From: Syngnathus acus
Lineage: Eukaryota; Chordata; Actinopteri; Syngnathiformes; Syngnathidae
Assembly: GCF_901709675.1 (NCBI RefSeq)
Contig: NC_051108.1
Location: 1,364,001-1,428,000 of the forward strand
DNA length: 64,000 bases
Direction of reading: 5' to 3'
This document shows, one piece after another, positions 43,958 through 56,700 of the stretch. The position numbers and the translations under genes were made by a program. A model generated the notes under the pieces. It was not told where the DNA came from. It ran no database searches and was given only the letters and a program-made list of their open reading frames with translations. The first letter of the stretch is position 1. The number at the start of each line of letters is the position of its first letter.

Positions 43958-44128
43958 ATGGCTGACTTTTCGGAGAGGTCAGTGCAGGCGGCTGTCGTCG
44001 TCTCCTTCCTAGCGGGTTTTGCGGCGGGCTGGCAGGCCAACAGGATGCGGAGGAAATTTCTCGACTGGCGGAAGAAGAGGCTGCAAGACAAACTGAACGA
44101 GACGCAAAAGAAACTCGACCTAGCCTGA
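43958..44128 (+). CDS. mtln: Mitoregulin, mitochondrial membrane microprotein
   Basis: A 56-residue single-exon frame starting MADFSERSVQAAVVV. Mitoregulin (also MOXI, MPM, LEMP; human LINC00116) is a mitochondrial membrane microprotein that supports respiratory complexes and fatty-acid oxidation. One hydrophobic segment (about residues 10-24, QAAVVVSFLAGFAAG) is followed by the near-invariant WQANRMRRKFLDWRKKRLQ and a C-terminal QKKLDLA, matching the human protein in length and end. The basic face after the membrane span is intact. Upstream in-frame codons exist, but this ATG fits the family start. It lies between sec63 and nbas on the same strand. Confidence 0.96.
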   Translation: MADFSERSVQAAVVVSFLAGFAAGWQANRMRRKFLDWRKKRLQDKLNETQKKLDLA

Positions 44129-44525
44129 CCCACGCCTTCGTCTACCTTGAAGGGACACTACATTAGGTACACATGCTCCATTCAAAACAAAAGAAAACAG
44201 AGCAAAACTGGTCAACTATGTTGCAGGACTGCAAGGTCAACTATGTTGCAGGACTGCAAGGTCAACTTTGTTGCAGGACTGTGCGCTGCTCTCCGAGTTT
44301 GGATGCCAGATCTTCCTTGGCCACCGTAGTTGGAAGAAGAAAGGCAGGAATGTCCACCTGTCAATCTACCACTCTTGACACTCTTGTCCAAATTGCAAAC
44401 ACGCACATGTATTGTCTCATTTTTCTACGTTAAATAAATGCCGATTTCCAACTTAACGTCTTTGCACTTGTAAATATTGTGCATTTGTTACCATGAAAAA
44501 CGTGTGGTTTCAATAAAATATACTG
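44129..44525 (+). other. mtln 3' UTR with tandem repeat
   Basis: Contains a 25-bp tandem repeat (44211-44281) and two AATAAA signals at 44433-44438 and 44512-44517. No other coding sequence is seen. Confidence 0.65.
44211..44281 (+). repeat. 25-bp tandem repeat, nearly three copies
   Basis: The unit GTCAACTATGTTGCAGGACT plus GCAAG is present at 44211-44235 and 44236-44260 without mismatch. A third, 21-base copy (44261-44281) has one A-to-T change. It lies in the mtln 3' UTR. Confidence 0.9.
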
Positions 44526-44756
44526 GGGGAAAAAACTTTGTGATTTTGTTGTGTGTAATAGTTTATTGAATTACGTCACAATTAACCCAACTGAAATATT
44601 GTGTCATGGGTGAGACGTTTCTTCTTCTTAATATAACTTTTTGGGGGTTTAATTAATTAGGTCACTCTTCCCAATTTACCCAAACTGCCGCTTTTGTTCT
44701 TTTTGTCCCTCACGATTTCCCGTAGTCGGCTGTCACGGTTGTGCTCTTCAGTCAAC
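44526..44756 (+). promoter_or_regulatory. mtln-nbas spacer, nbas promoter side
   Basis: About 230 bases between the last mtln poly(A) signal and the nbas start codon. The left part is AT-rich. No clear TATA or CCAAT element is seen. The nbas 5' UTR must lie at its right end. Confidence 0.4.
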
Positions 44757-47700
44757 ATGGCGGACGATAGCATCCTCGAAGGTGAAGAGGAGAACATTTT
44801 GTATGATTTACTCGTTATTACCGAATGGCCTCCGGAGACTGACACTCAGGTTAGTCGGCTGCCATTTCCAGCTTATGTCTCAGCCTTCCTTTTCCCACAT
44901 TTGCGACTCCAAAAAGGAGCCGCAACGTGAACGAGTGACGTGGTGTTCGAGCCAATGCGTAGCCACGTAGCGTAAACATTCTCGAACTTTGTTAACTCAA
45001 CTTGTTTTCTTTTTAAAACCACTTCATAATAAGCTGTCAATTGATTTTTATTTCTATGATGGATGATTATGACTTATGTAACGCAATGAGGCAGTCAGGT
45101 GCATAAATTAATTTACCCCGTTCATCAAGAACAACCATTAAAACCTATTTAAAAAAATAAATAAAATTTCCTTTAATTGACATGAAAACACAATAACGCC
45201 ACCTCTCAAATAAATCATAGTTTTCATTATTTTATTCTTGCAGCTGCGTGGCAACAAGGAACAAAACACCTCCCTTGTAGCAAAAGCAGTGACAGGTAAG
45301 TTTTGCTTTGTTAAAGTGACAGAAATTCTGAATTTTCCTCATCGGCTTGCTTTGTATACCCTCCTGAGACCCAGTGAAAAAAACGTCCAACATCCAAAAA
45401 ACATACATCCTCTACAGAGGACAAAGTGGAATTGATGAGTCTCAGAAGTTTACAATATTTGTGTTCTCACAGAAATCTCTCTTTTTTTCCAGGCCCATTC
45501 CGCCTTATCCTGCACTATTTGTGGTACAGGTAAAAAACAAAAGTGCATAATGGAATGTGTTTTGTATTCTGTTGTGATTTTTTCGCTGTTGGCTCTTTCA
45601 GCCCGTCCAGCTCGTCTCTGCCGCTCGGTCTCCTGCGGCTGGTCAACAAGCAGATTGGCTGGCAGCCAGTGCTCGCGAGGTACACACACACAAACCACCG
45701 ACTAAACGTTTGCTCTTTGATTGTTTATCGATCCGGCGCTCGTCTTTGCTGCATTAAATGTCCTGTTCAACTCACTCATGTGTCTTTTTGGCTTTACCTT
45801 TGCAGTAACGGAAAACTCCTGGCCGTGGTCCAGGACCAGTGTGTGGAGATCAGGTCATTACCGAGCACAAACACAAATGCGCTCTGTTTTGTGCTTGATC
45901 CACTGAGTGTGTGTAAAATCCACTACTTCTGTGTGTGTATGTTCCCCGTTGCTTCTTTTCTCTTCAGATCTGTGCGAGATGAATTTGGCTCAGTTATTGG
46001 GAAATGCCAAGGTAAGAGTCCCAATAACACATTTTGCATGTCCAAAATCAAGTGAAAATTAAAAAAAAAAAAGCCGAAAATGAGGCTTGAAAGACTAAAA
46101 CCGAGCCGCTCTTGGTCGCTTGAAGATGGCTGCGGATCTTCACTCGGCCTAGCTCGTAGGCGGAGCAACTCTCGGTGGTGGGGATTATTTCAATGATGCG
46201 TTGTTTGGTCACAATCCAATCAATATTTAGAAGCACTCCAGAGAAGCGTGTCATACATCTTCTGTTGTGTCGTTTTAATTCTGTTAGTTGCATTATGAAG
46301 TCCACAAAATAGCAGCGTCTATTTTCTTTTTTGGAGCCTCTCCTCCTTGCTTTGGCGTCGGTGTTATTGTGCCTGCTCGCTCCCTCCCTCCCGCCTTACC
46401 TGCCCCCCTCCCTCTTAAGCCCGCCATCGTCCCGCTTGCCGCCTTTCATAATTCATGGCTGTCGAGCTGTGATAAACGTGGCTTCTTTACATGGAAGGCG
46501 CGCGTAGCCGGCTGATTTCTTTCCACCCACGCCGGCAGAGGAAGAGACGCAAACATTCTATTTTATGCCGTCTTACCCCCCCTCCATCCTAAAAAAAAAA
46601 AAAAGCCATTTATGTGGAAATGGAGCCCCACTCGGTTGCAGATAGAGCGTGCAATACATAATGGAGAGGGGGGGGGGGTGTAATGGGAAGAACAGATTGA
46701 AAAAGGAGCCAGGAGAGAGAGCCTTTGGTTGCCTGGATGAAACATGACGTCGGGCAAGCGCAATTCATGCTAGCTAATGACACCGGAAGCTATGGCCGTG
46801 TGTCTTTTGTTGGATCTGACTGACTGACTCATTGGCAGCATCCGCGTGGTTTCTGTCCTATTTGGCCGACAGAACTTTTTGTGTTAGTCTTGGTTGCCTC
46901 CGTCACGTGGCGTTCCGCAGGGGGCAATTCTGGGGCCCCTGCTGTTTTTATCATTAGCTAGCCTTGGGGTCCAGCTTAAGAAAACAAGCTATTTCCTTGG
47001 AAAAAATGTCAAGGACACTTTTTAAGGTTTTAGGGTGTCACTTATCGATTTTGGCCGTTGGCTACACTTCTCTATCTGTCTAACACAGCGCTACCGAAAA
47101 AGCAAAACTCACGCTGTTCTGCTGAATCAGCGTCTCGGCCAAACAGCCGACTAAAACTTTCGTAAAAGCGGGATGGATCCTTTCTTGTGTATTCTGTCTT
47201 TGGGAGACAATTATGAAGATGTAGCGCTCCCATAGCTCCTTAAGCGCGTCGTGCTGATATACGACATCATCGCCGGCCTCTTTCTCGGGGTTGGGATTTA
47301 TTGCCGCGGCAGCGGCCAGGGATTATTTTCGCAGGCGGGCACCTTGCTTATCTGTATTGATAATGAATCCTCGGCCGTTTTGTGCAGTGCCAAAGGACCC
47401 CAACCCTCAGTGGCGGCGGGTGGCGTGGAGCCACGACTGCGCCCTGCTGGCCTTCGCCGACAGCACGGGCACGGTGCGCCTTTTCGACCTGGTGGGCAGC
47501 GAGCTGTTTGTCATCCCGCCGGTAAGCGCGACTTGGCATTGTTGCCAACTTTTTCTTCGGTGCCATTTTTTATGTATGTCTCGCACACTTGATGCTCCTT
47601 CAAGCCCTCCCTCGATATTTCTCTTATCCTTCCGTCATGCCTCATATCACTTCCAGCCCTCGCGTAATGACGATCGAGCGCGTCTATCCAGGCGATCTTT

Positions 47701-50700
47701 TTTGCCGATAACGCGCGTCAATCAAAACGGAATTTTCCATACGTCGCATCTCATTGACCGCCGTCTCGTCACGTTTTTTTTTTTCTTTTCTTCTTCCCCC
47801 TCGCCCAAAGGAGCCGAGCTTCCCCGGGGATTTTGGCTGTGCCGTCGCGGGCCTCATCTTCCTGGAATACACGGGCGGCGCTCAGTGGTCGGCCGAGCTG
47901 CTGGTCATCACGTACGGGGGCGGGCTCAAGAGCTACCTCGTCAGGTGGGCGCTCACCTCGAATCCACACTGTCGCAGCAACACATCCAAAGCCGGAGCAC
48001 GGCCATTTCTCTGCGCTGGAACGACCTCCTTGGCTGTTAATTTGGAGCAGCCATTAAGAAATCGCTTAACAAGCTGGGCTCGCTCGCTCGGCTGTCTACC
48101 CGGAGTCGTTTCTCTTATTTTGTCTCTCCCGGAGCCGAGTTAAAAGAGGCCATTGTTATCTTTTCCAAGGGCTTCGTAAAGTGTCCGCCGTTATTGCGTT
48201 GACCTCGGCCGACAGCGCGTCTCCTCGCCGTCCTCTTCAAACATGAATCAAAAAAAAAAAGCAGCCGTGTTTATACGTGAAGGCCTCGCCTTGACATTCA
48301 GCCTGAGTGGAAACGTTGGAGGTCACGGCTTGAATGGCGGCAAAATGTTTCTATTATTCCAGGCTTTGGCGTGCGCGCGTAAGTCGGGAATTAAGCGGCG
48401 GGAGAAATGGCCCAAACATTGTGGGGCTTATTTGGAATGATTGCTTTTCATTTTGTTGGGAGCTTATTGCTCCCCCCCTCCCCCTCCTGTTCTTCTGACA
48501 GTTTGAATGGAACGCCAGGCTTGACACTAAGTCGCCGCAGTGTCCTCAGGGACCTCCTTTGTCCATGTTTTTGGCGTCCCGCTCGCTTGTTGACGTTATC
48601 TCACCTGCCGCATGTTGTTCTTTTGACAGCGTGGGCACCAAGCAGAACTTCCAAGAGAACCACACCTTCAGCTTCTCCGCCCACTACTCCCGCGGCATCA
48701 CTTCGGCTATTTACCACCCGAGCTACCGGTAGGTGGCCGTCGCCATCGTCCTGACAACTGCAAATATTTAATGACGGTGTTTCGTGTGACAGAATTGTGT
48801 CAGCGTTTTTTTTATTTTTGCTGCCTCAAATCAACACGTAGCCATGAACGTCTCAAAAGTCAGCACACCCCTTTGTTGCAACACATTATAGATGTCTATA
48901 TTTATTAACATTGATATTTATTTAACAATTTTATCATCGCAACTCTGGAGATGACCTTTGACTTCGGAGACCCGAAAGGTACGCCGCTCCCGCAGATTGA
49001 CCTTGGCGGCCTCGGCGGCTCCCGAGAGCCACTGTGGAGTGTTTGCCGGCCAACGGGCCGGATGAAACTTTAATGATCCGGGGTGTGAAAAGTGGGTCAG
49101 CACAAGCAGTTGCATATAGATTAGTGCCGGGAAAGTCCAGTCAATGTAAAGGCGTCGCCATCCACGGCAAAGAATAATGCAGCTCGTTGTGGACCATTCT
49201 AGGGTTGCGTCAACAAAAGCCTTTTTCTTTTAGCAACATGAAATTGGGTCGATCAAGAGTCGGCCAGCTGAGGTGATTTTACATGCGTAGACATCTCGCG
49301 TTGGGCCTCTTGAGGTTGTCTGGCGTCTGATTGCAAAGCTGGTTGGGAGGTGCTGCCTGCTCTACATCCTGCGGGCGCCAGGGGGCAGTGTTAAGCCAAT
49401 CACCCCTCATCTTCTTTTTGTTGCTTATGCTGCACACGCATTCAACTCTCCTACCAAGGCAACACGGTGGCTTCTAATCTCACCACTTTTTATGTCAAAC
49501 TCATAACTGCTATCAAAAATAAACAGATGGAAAAAAAAACACGACAAACAAGCCACGGCGGCGCTCGAGGCGGCCGTGCTGAAATGTTTATTTTCTCGTA
49601 CCTTTCCAGGCTGCTGCTGGTGGGCGGCTGCGAGTCGGTGGACGACGGATCGTCCAAGGCCGCCTCTTACGGATTGACGGCGTGGAGGGTGTTGTCCGGC
49701 TCGCCCCACTACAAGCAGGTCACCAGCTCGGAAGACGACGTCAACTCGGTGAGGAGAAATGCAAAAGTTGATTTGCAGTTGACCTTGTTTAACCTGTGTT
49801 TTTTTTTTTTTTCCGTCAGAGTCAGAAGCGAGGTTTCTTACGGATGCCCACGTTGAGACTTTTCGGCAGACAAGGAGAAGAAAAGGTAGCCTTTCTTTTG
49901 TCTTCTTTTGGCTCGGGCTGGATGATGACGTGCGCGCCTTTTCAGGACGGCGTCTTCCGCATGAGTCTGAACCCGGACGGGACGCTGTTGGCCGTCATTC
50001 ACTTCTCGGGTCGCCTGACCCTCTGGGACGTCCCCTCGCTGAAGCAGAGGGCGGCGTGGGAGCAGGACCAACAGGTACGTCGCCGCCACTCAGCTTGTGT
50101 CTGGCAGAAGAGATGTTTTTGCAAATGTGTGTGTATTCCCGCCCGTTGAGTGTAAACAGGGTGAGAGATTAATCTTTCTTCTCCTCTCCCTCGCTCCCTC
50201 CTTCCCTCGCCGGCAGCCAGGATTTGAGGAGATCAATCCGGAGTGGAAGACGTCACTGGAGAGGAGGAAGAAAATAAAAGGTAGCTTGGCCCGCGGGGCT
50301 CTCAGCAGCTTTTTTTTTTTTTAATTCATTTCTTTTTTTTACGCTGACACAGCGCAGCCGATACGATTTAATGATCTTTGATGCTTCTTATTCGCCGAAT
50401 TACACGCTTTGTGTCCAGTGGATGTTTCCCCCAAATCCCACCGACGTCACAGAATTTTATGACGGCCATAATTCAGAAAGTTAAAGATAGCTCAAAGAAA
50501 AAAAAAAGCTGATCATTTGTAACACATAAAATGCTCAGCAAATCTTTGCCAGCTTTTCTCACAGGTTGTTTGTTCTGTATAAAGTAGATGAACAATAAAA
50601 AATGCAATTAACAAGGAAACGAGATTGTAAAATGGCTGGGGCTCATTTTCCACCTCTGCAATGAATTTCAAATAAAACCATGTGACTGTGTTCTCAGACA

Positions 50701-53700
50701 AGGAGCAGTACCGGCCGCTGGTGGACATCAACTGGTGGAGCGACAAGGTGCTGATCCTGGCACGCTGCTCGGGCTCCGTCACCGTGTCGTCCGTCGGGAG
50801 CCTCCGCAACCTTCTGGGCAAATCCTGCGAGTGGTTCGAGCCGTCGCCCAGAGTCACCGCCGCGCACCACGGTGGATTCCTCAGCCTGGAGGTCTGAAGG
50901 AGAACCGTGACGTATTTTGTCTCCTCGGCATTCTGAACATTGTCTTTTGCTCGCCAGTGCGAGGTGAAGCTGGCCCAGAAGCGCGGACGTCTGGAGAGCA
51001 ACTTGAGCGGCGACGAGGAAGACGACGGCGGCGATTCCGATTCGGACGAGGAGTCCTCCGCTAAGGCGCGCTACTTCGGCTACATCAAGCAGGGCCTCTA
51101 CTACGTGACGGAGATGGAGCGCTTCGCGCCGCCGCGCAAGCGACCCCGTACCGTCCTCAAGAACTACCGGCTGGTTAGTCTCAGGTCCACCACGCCTGAG
51201 GAGCTCTACCAGAGAAAGGTAAAGAGAACGCTATTTCTAATGCTAATAGCGGCAGCCGGCAAAGGCGCCGGTCTTCACTTTCACAAAGCCCTCCAAGTTT
51301 GAGCGCGGCCGACTCATCAGTCATTTTGATGAGCTGGCATCCAGCGGCGCCTTCATCACTGTCATCATCATTGGCGGCCATTAGTCTTGCCCATCAAATT
51401 CCAACAGCCCACGGTTAAAAGTCATACATCATTATTACTATCGCTTTGGAGCACTCGCTGCCCAGACCGGCTGCAGATTGCTCCCCCGGCCCTCCCCCAC
51501 CCACTCGGCTCACGATATTGGGGGTTGACTGTATGGCAGATTTTATTTTTTTTTTTAATTACACAGTACACTCGCGGTTACTCGACTGTTTTGTTAGCTC
51601 GCTGAACATGGCCTGCGAACTTCCCACTTCAAATTGCAATTTGCAGTGAGTAAGATGGGATTTTTTTTTTTTTTTTTTTTTGGGGACGCTTTGAAATGTC
51701 CACAGGTAAACAAAACATGACCTCATCTGTGGCTGATATATTTGGAACAGGAAAAGGATTTCCTCTGCAGTCGGACCTTCCCTCAGCATGTGCGTGCTTC
51801 TCTCTCTCTCTCTCTCCATCGCTCCCTGGCAAGGCTGCCGACATTTTCATTAGGCCGAAACGGCGAGAGCGAAATGTTTTTTGATGTCCTCCTACGACAG
51901 CTTTAAATGTGCCGGCTTCTCGCTGCCCTCGAGGATGTGCAGTCTGGCTAATGTGGCTGCTTTGTACTCCCACACATAGACTGAGATGGATACACTGTGT
52001 GTGTATATGTATGTGTGCGGACACACATACGTGTGTTTGCGCACACACAATATGCGTGGGCTTGTTATTGTCGAATCACATCATTTTGAAGGCAGTGATA
52101 AGACATTAAAAGCAGCGTCTGCGTCGCCAACAAAGGGCGTCTATTTAAATCCCCCCCCCCCCCACCACCACACACATTATGACAGTAAATAAAGCACTGT
52201 GCCTACCGTATGCTAATATATCAAGTAGGATGTAGAAGTTGTAGTCCTTTGTTGAGGTATTCACACCGGCTGCTTGTGTAGTATGGAATTATGGATATTC
52301 CACTATACATTATTTTTTTGGAGCATTCAAAGGCTTTATGCGAATGTTACAATTACCTGTGGTGTTCCACAAGGCTCATTTCTCAGTCCCCTATTGTTTA
52401 TTTATTCAATGAATTTTTTTACGCTGTGATGTGAGCAGGTTCTTGATTCGGATTGTTTTCCAACAGATCGACAATGAAGAATACGGCGAGGCCCTGTCTC
52501 TGGCCCACGCGTATAATCTGGACTCGGACCTGGTCTACCAAAGGCAGTGGAGGAAGAGTACAGTCAGCATCGCCTCCATACAAGATTATCTCGTACGTGG
52601 GACACATCTTTTCACTCGTTTTTTTTTTTTTTTTCTTTTAACACCATCTCTTCTGGCTTTGTTGTCCCCAGAGCAAGATCCGCAAGCGCTCGTGGGTCCT
52701 GCACGAGTGCGTGGAGCGCGTTCCGGAGAACGTGGACGCGGCCAAGGAGCTGCTGCAGTACGGCTTGAAGGGCACCGACCTGGAGGCCCTCGTCGCCATC
52801 GGCAACCGAGAGGACGGGGGAAGGTGCGCCGCCGCCGCTTTCCTTTTCAGTCGAATTAAAGTCCGGAAGCTCACCCGCGCCGTCGACACCTGTCAGGTTC
52901 ATCATGCCGGGCGACGTGGACCTGGACGACCTTCCCTACGAGGACCTGTCAGAGGAGGAGGAGGCGGAGATGCAGACGGAGAAGGAGAGAAGGAGGAAAC
53001 GAGAGCTGCTTGACAAGGTCGACTTCAGCAGGTCAGCCAAAGCAGACTCGCCGACCTGCTCCATTTCCAAACGTGATGAGGCCTTTTCCCTCGTATTAGT
53101 TGTGAGGGGGGGGAGGGGGTACATTCGCGAGGACGAGAGAACTTGGCCACGGCGCCAGCCGAGATTAGCGGCTAATCAGCTTGCTGTAATTTATGCCTTT
53201 GTTGTTAAGCGCCTGGTGAAAGACTAATGAAAAAGCCTTCAGCGGCCACTAATCACCTCTTCCACGTGCAGATCCGCTCGCACCATCGAGCCCTCCCTAC
53301 GCGCATTACGCACAATTAAAATGCTCCAAAGGTAAAAAAATTAATAAAACAACAACACGCCCAAATAAATGGCGCTCATTAAAAATCCATTTGCTTGCAA
53401 ATGTAGTTTTTTTTTTTTTTTTCTCTGCAGCCGGATGCTCGCCATTGTCGCCGCTTATTGGCCACTTAACCCTCAGCGCACTTTTCACGCTCGCCATTCT
53501 GTCCCTGAAAACTAAATTTGATTGGATTGAAAGGAATCACTTTGGTCTCTAATGAATTGCCTTCTTCATCAACTCTCCTGCGTGTGTGTGCGGCGTGCCC
53601 CGACTAACGTGTGGCCCCGAGGCGGAGGCCAGAGATGGATAATAATTCTCTTAATTTCTTTTTAACTGCACCGCCGTTACGTAAATGGCTCGGTATCGAT

Positions 53701-56700
53701 CACGAGCTCTGTGTGCGGAAATGAAGACCATCTTGAAGTATTTGCTTTTCTTGTCCTCGGGGTACCGCCGGGCGTATTTTGAAAATATTCCGCGTTGCGA
53801 GTGGACGAAAGCAAACGCGGATTTTGCGGCACCCCTCAGAGCAAAACAAACGACCCGATGGCCTCGCTTTCTTTCAGTTTTTTTTTCTCTCTCTCGCTTT
53901 CGTCGTTGCTGTTTAACTTCCCCGAGGAAGTTTGTCGCACTCGCAGCGGAGCGTTCGCTCATTCCCAATAATGGCAGTACTAAAAAGTACATCAATAAGA
54001 ACCATAAAGCCTGAAACTTTTTGCTTCACTCTTTAATATTTCAACCGCTGCGCACTCAAGCAAACATTTTTTCGACAAAGAGTATTGTGGTTTTTTTCTT
54101 TTTTTTATAAACTCGTAGTCTGGCGGCGTTTGAATGTACAGCGCAGGGCTCCATTACGCAACATAAATGATGAATCAGAGTGTCACCAAAAATGCTCCAT
54201 TTTGCTCTCGCACACATGGCGGCGCCCACAATTTCCGCCTCTCACCACTTGCCGCCTCTCGACGAGCGACGGCTGTAATTAGCGGCAGTAGCAGCGCTAA
54301 GCCGGCGCGCTTTGATGCGGCGGCGAGCACGATGAGCCGCTGTTAATCTCGAGCAGTGTGTGTAGAAGAAGGCCGATAAGCGGCGATAGTGCGCCCTCGT
54401 AATGAGGGATTAAAACGGCAAGGGAGGGGTCACGTCTCATGTGGTCACACCGTGGCCGCTTCTCCGCAAATGTGTTTTTATTTTCCGACGTGCAACCCTG
54501 GCGTCGGCTTATTTTCCCGGCCCCCAGATTGGAAGTCGCACGCAGCAGCCAATAAAGCACGTTGTTGTTTGCGGCCGGTCGCCTAATTTACGGCCGGGAT
54601 TCAATTACGTGGAAAATGGATTTCACCCGGGGGCACGGTGCAGTACGTCACCTGGCGGGGCGTTTAAGAAAAAAAAAAATAAAATCTGGTCAGCGTTACC
54701 ATTCATCTTGTGGAATTATTTCCAACTAGCAATGCTAACAAATTGCGATGCTAATTTCTTTTCTGCAGGCTGACGCTGGAGCAGAAGGAGTTGTGTCGGA
54801 GCCGACTGAAGCTGCTGTCGTATTTGGACAGGCTGGCGACGTACGAGGTAACGCAGGAACACGTTTTGTTATCATTTCCATTTTGTTCATAAATCTTGTC
54901 GCCAGTAAATAAGATTCACGCCATGCGCCGGACCCGAAGGCGTCGTTGCGGAATGGCAAAAGGGCAGAACCGATCTTGATCGGTTTGACCTTTTGCCGCA
55001 TAAAAGGTCGCGGCCGGGCTTTTTGTCTTCTTTTTTTGTCCACACAAACGCGTCGTCGTTATTTACCGATGACTCGGCGCGGCGCCGGAACTCTCCGTGG
55101 AATATCTAGTCCTCGCTCTTACGAAAGCTTCTCAAGCGCGACGCTAAACCCCGCCCAAAGCAAGAAGCGGATTTTCTTTTCCGTCTCTCATTGATATTCT
55201 CTCTGAAGCGCGCTAATCTCATTTCTCAAATATTGAAAAGTTGTACGTTGCCTCTCCTCGGCTCTCCGCCGACAAATGGGCTTTTATCGCAAGGCCACCA
55301 AAAGTATATCAAGCGGGAGAGTTGAGATTCAAGATGAGTAATGTGAACGGCGGGCGCCACCTTTTTCCACGCTCCATAAATCGCACGCGGCGGCGGCGCA
55401 CTTTTTCTCAAGCCGCCAGCGGGGCGACGATGAGATTTTGGCCCGCTCCGATAGAGCCCGGCCAGACGGACGGACGTTGTCATGGCAACCGCAGCTGCGC
55501 CGTCGCATCCACTCTCCCCGGCTGTCTATGAATATGATATTACGCGGCTTTTACCATCCCGACTCGTCACGGCGTGCTGAGCACGGCCCGTTCAAAGGCT
55601 GCTCGCCATTTTTTCCCCCCCTATTTGAAATTCAAAAAAAAGTTTTCAGTTGAAAGTTTCACCAAAAACGCCAGTTTCTGACTAAACAGCAGAGAAAATG
55701 AGATTTTTGTTTTAATTTCAGTATATTTGTAAACGTGCTGGTCTTATTGTCCTCCCCGCAGGAGATACTCGGAGGTCCCCACGAAGCCGAGCGGAAATAT
55801 GACGCCGAGTTCTTCAAGAAGTTCCGTCGTCAGAATATGGTCTTGTCGGCGCGAAATTACGCCAGGGTAAAATAAAACCCCGAGTTCTTTTGGAGGTCAG
55901 CCCCTTTCTCATCCGACTTGTGGTCGGGCTGCAGGAGAGCAACGTGCAAGCTCTGGACATCCTCTTCACGTACCACGGGGAAGACCTGCTCCAACATCGA
56001 CTGGCCATCCTTTCCAACTTTCCTGAGACCACGTCTCCGCACGAGTACACCGTCTTGCTGCCTGAGGTCTGGTGAGTATTGAGACTCATTTTGCACACCT
56101 TTTTGTGAGGAGGCGGGGCCTTTTTGCGGCTCTGCAGTGAGCATCCATCACGGCCGGCCGGGCTCGCCGCGGGCCACTTCCCCGTCGTCCCCCGGCTTAC
56201 GAGCCAGCTGGGCCGCACTGCAGTACGCGAGCGAGCAGGAGGGGGAGGGGGGAGGAGAAGCAGCCCCATTGTGATTACCGATCAAGTTCCAGTGGCAGAA
56301 AAACTCGGCTTGAGATTTTGTTTTTTTTTTCCTCCGACGCGCTCGAGGCTGTCTCGGCATATCTTTGCGCTCGCGTGAATATTTGCCCTCCTTTTTTCAT
56401 TCAAACGAGCTTTTCCTTTTCAGAGACGACCTTCCAGCCGAATACCTTTTTCTTTAATTTTTCGCTTTAATAAATGAACTTGTTGAAAGATAAGCGTTTG
56501 GTTTTTAAGAGGGATCACTTGCCACTCGGATGAGCGCTTTTCTGAGTGCGGCTGATTTAAACACCGCACGGAGAAGATTTCTCGGGTTTTACTCAAGCGT
56601 AAATAAAAATATCTCGTCAATGGGACACATCTTACAGTGAGATTTTTTTCTTGACTTGCTGTGTCAGCGTTTTCTTTTTGTGCTCAGTGTGGAGCGAGGC

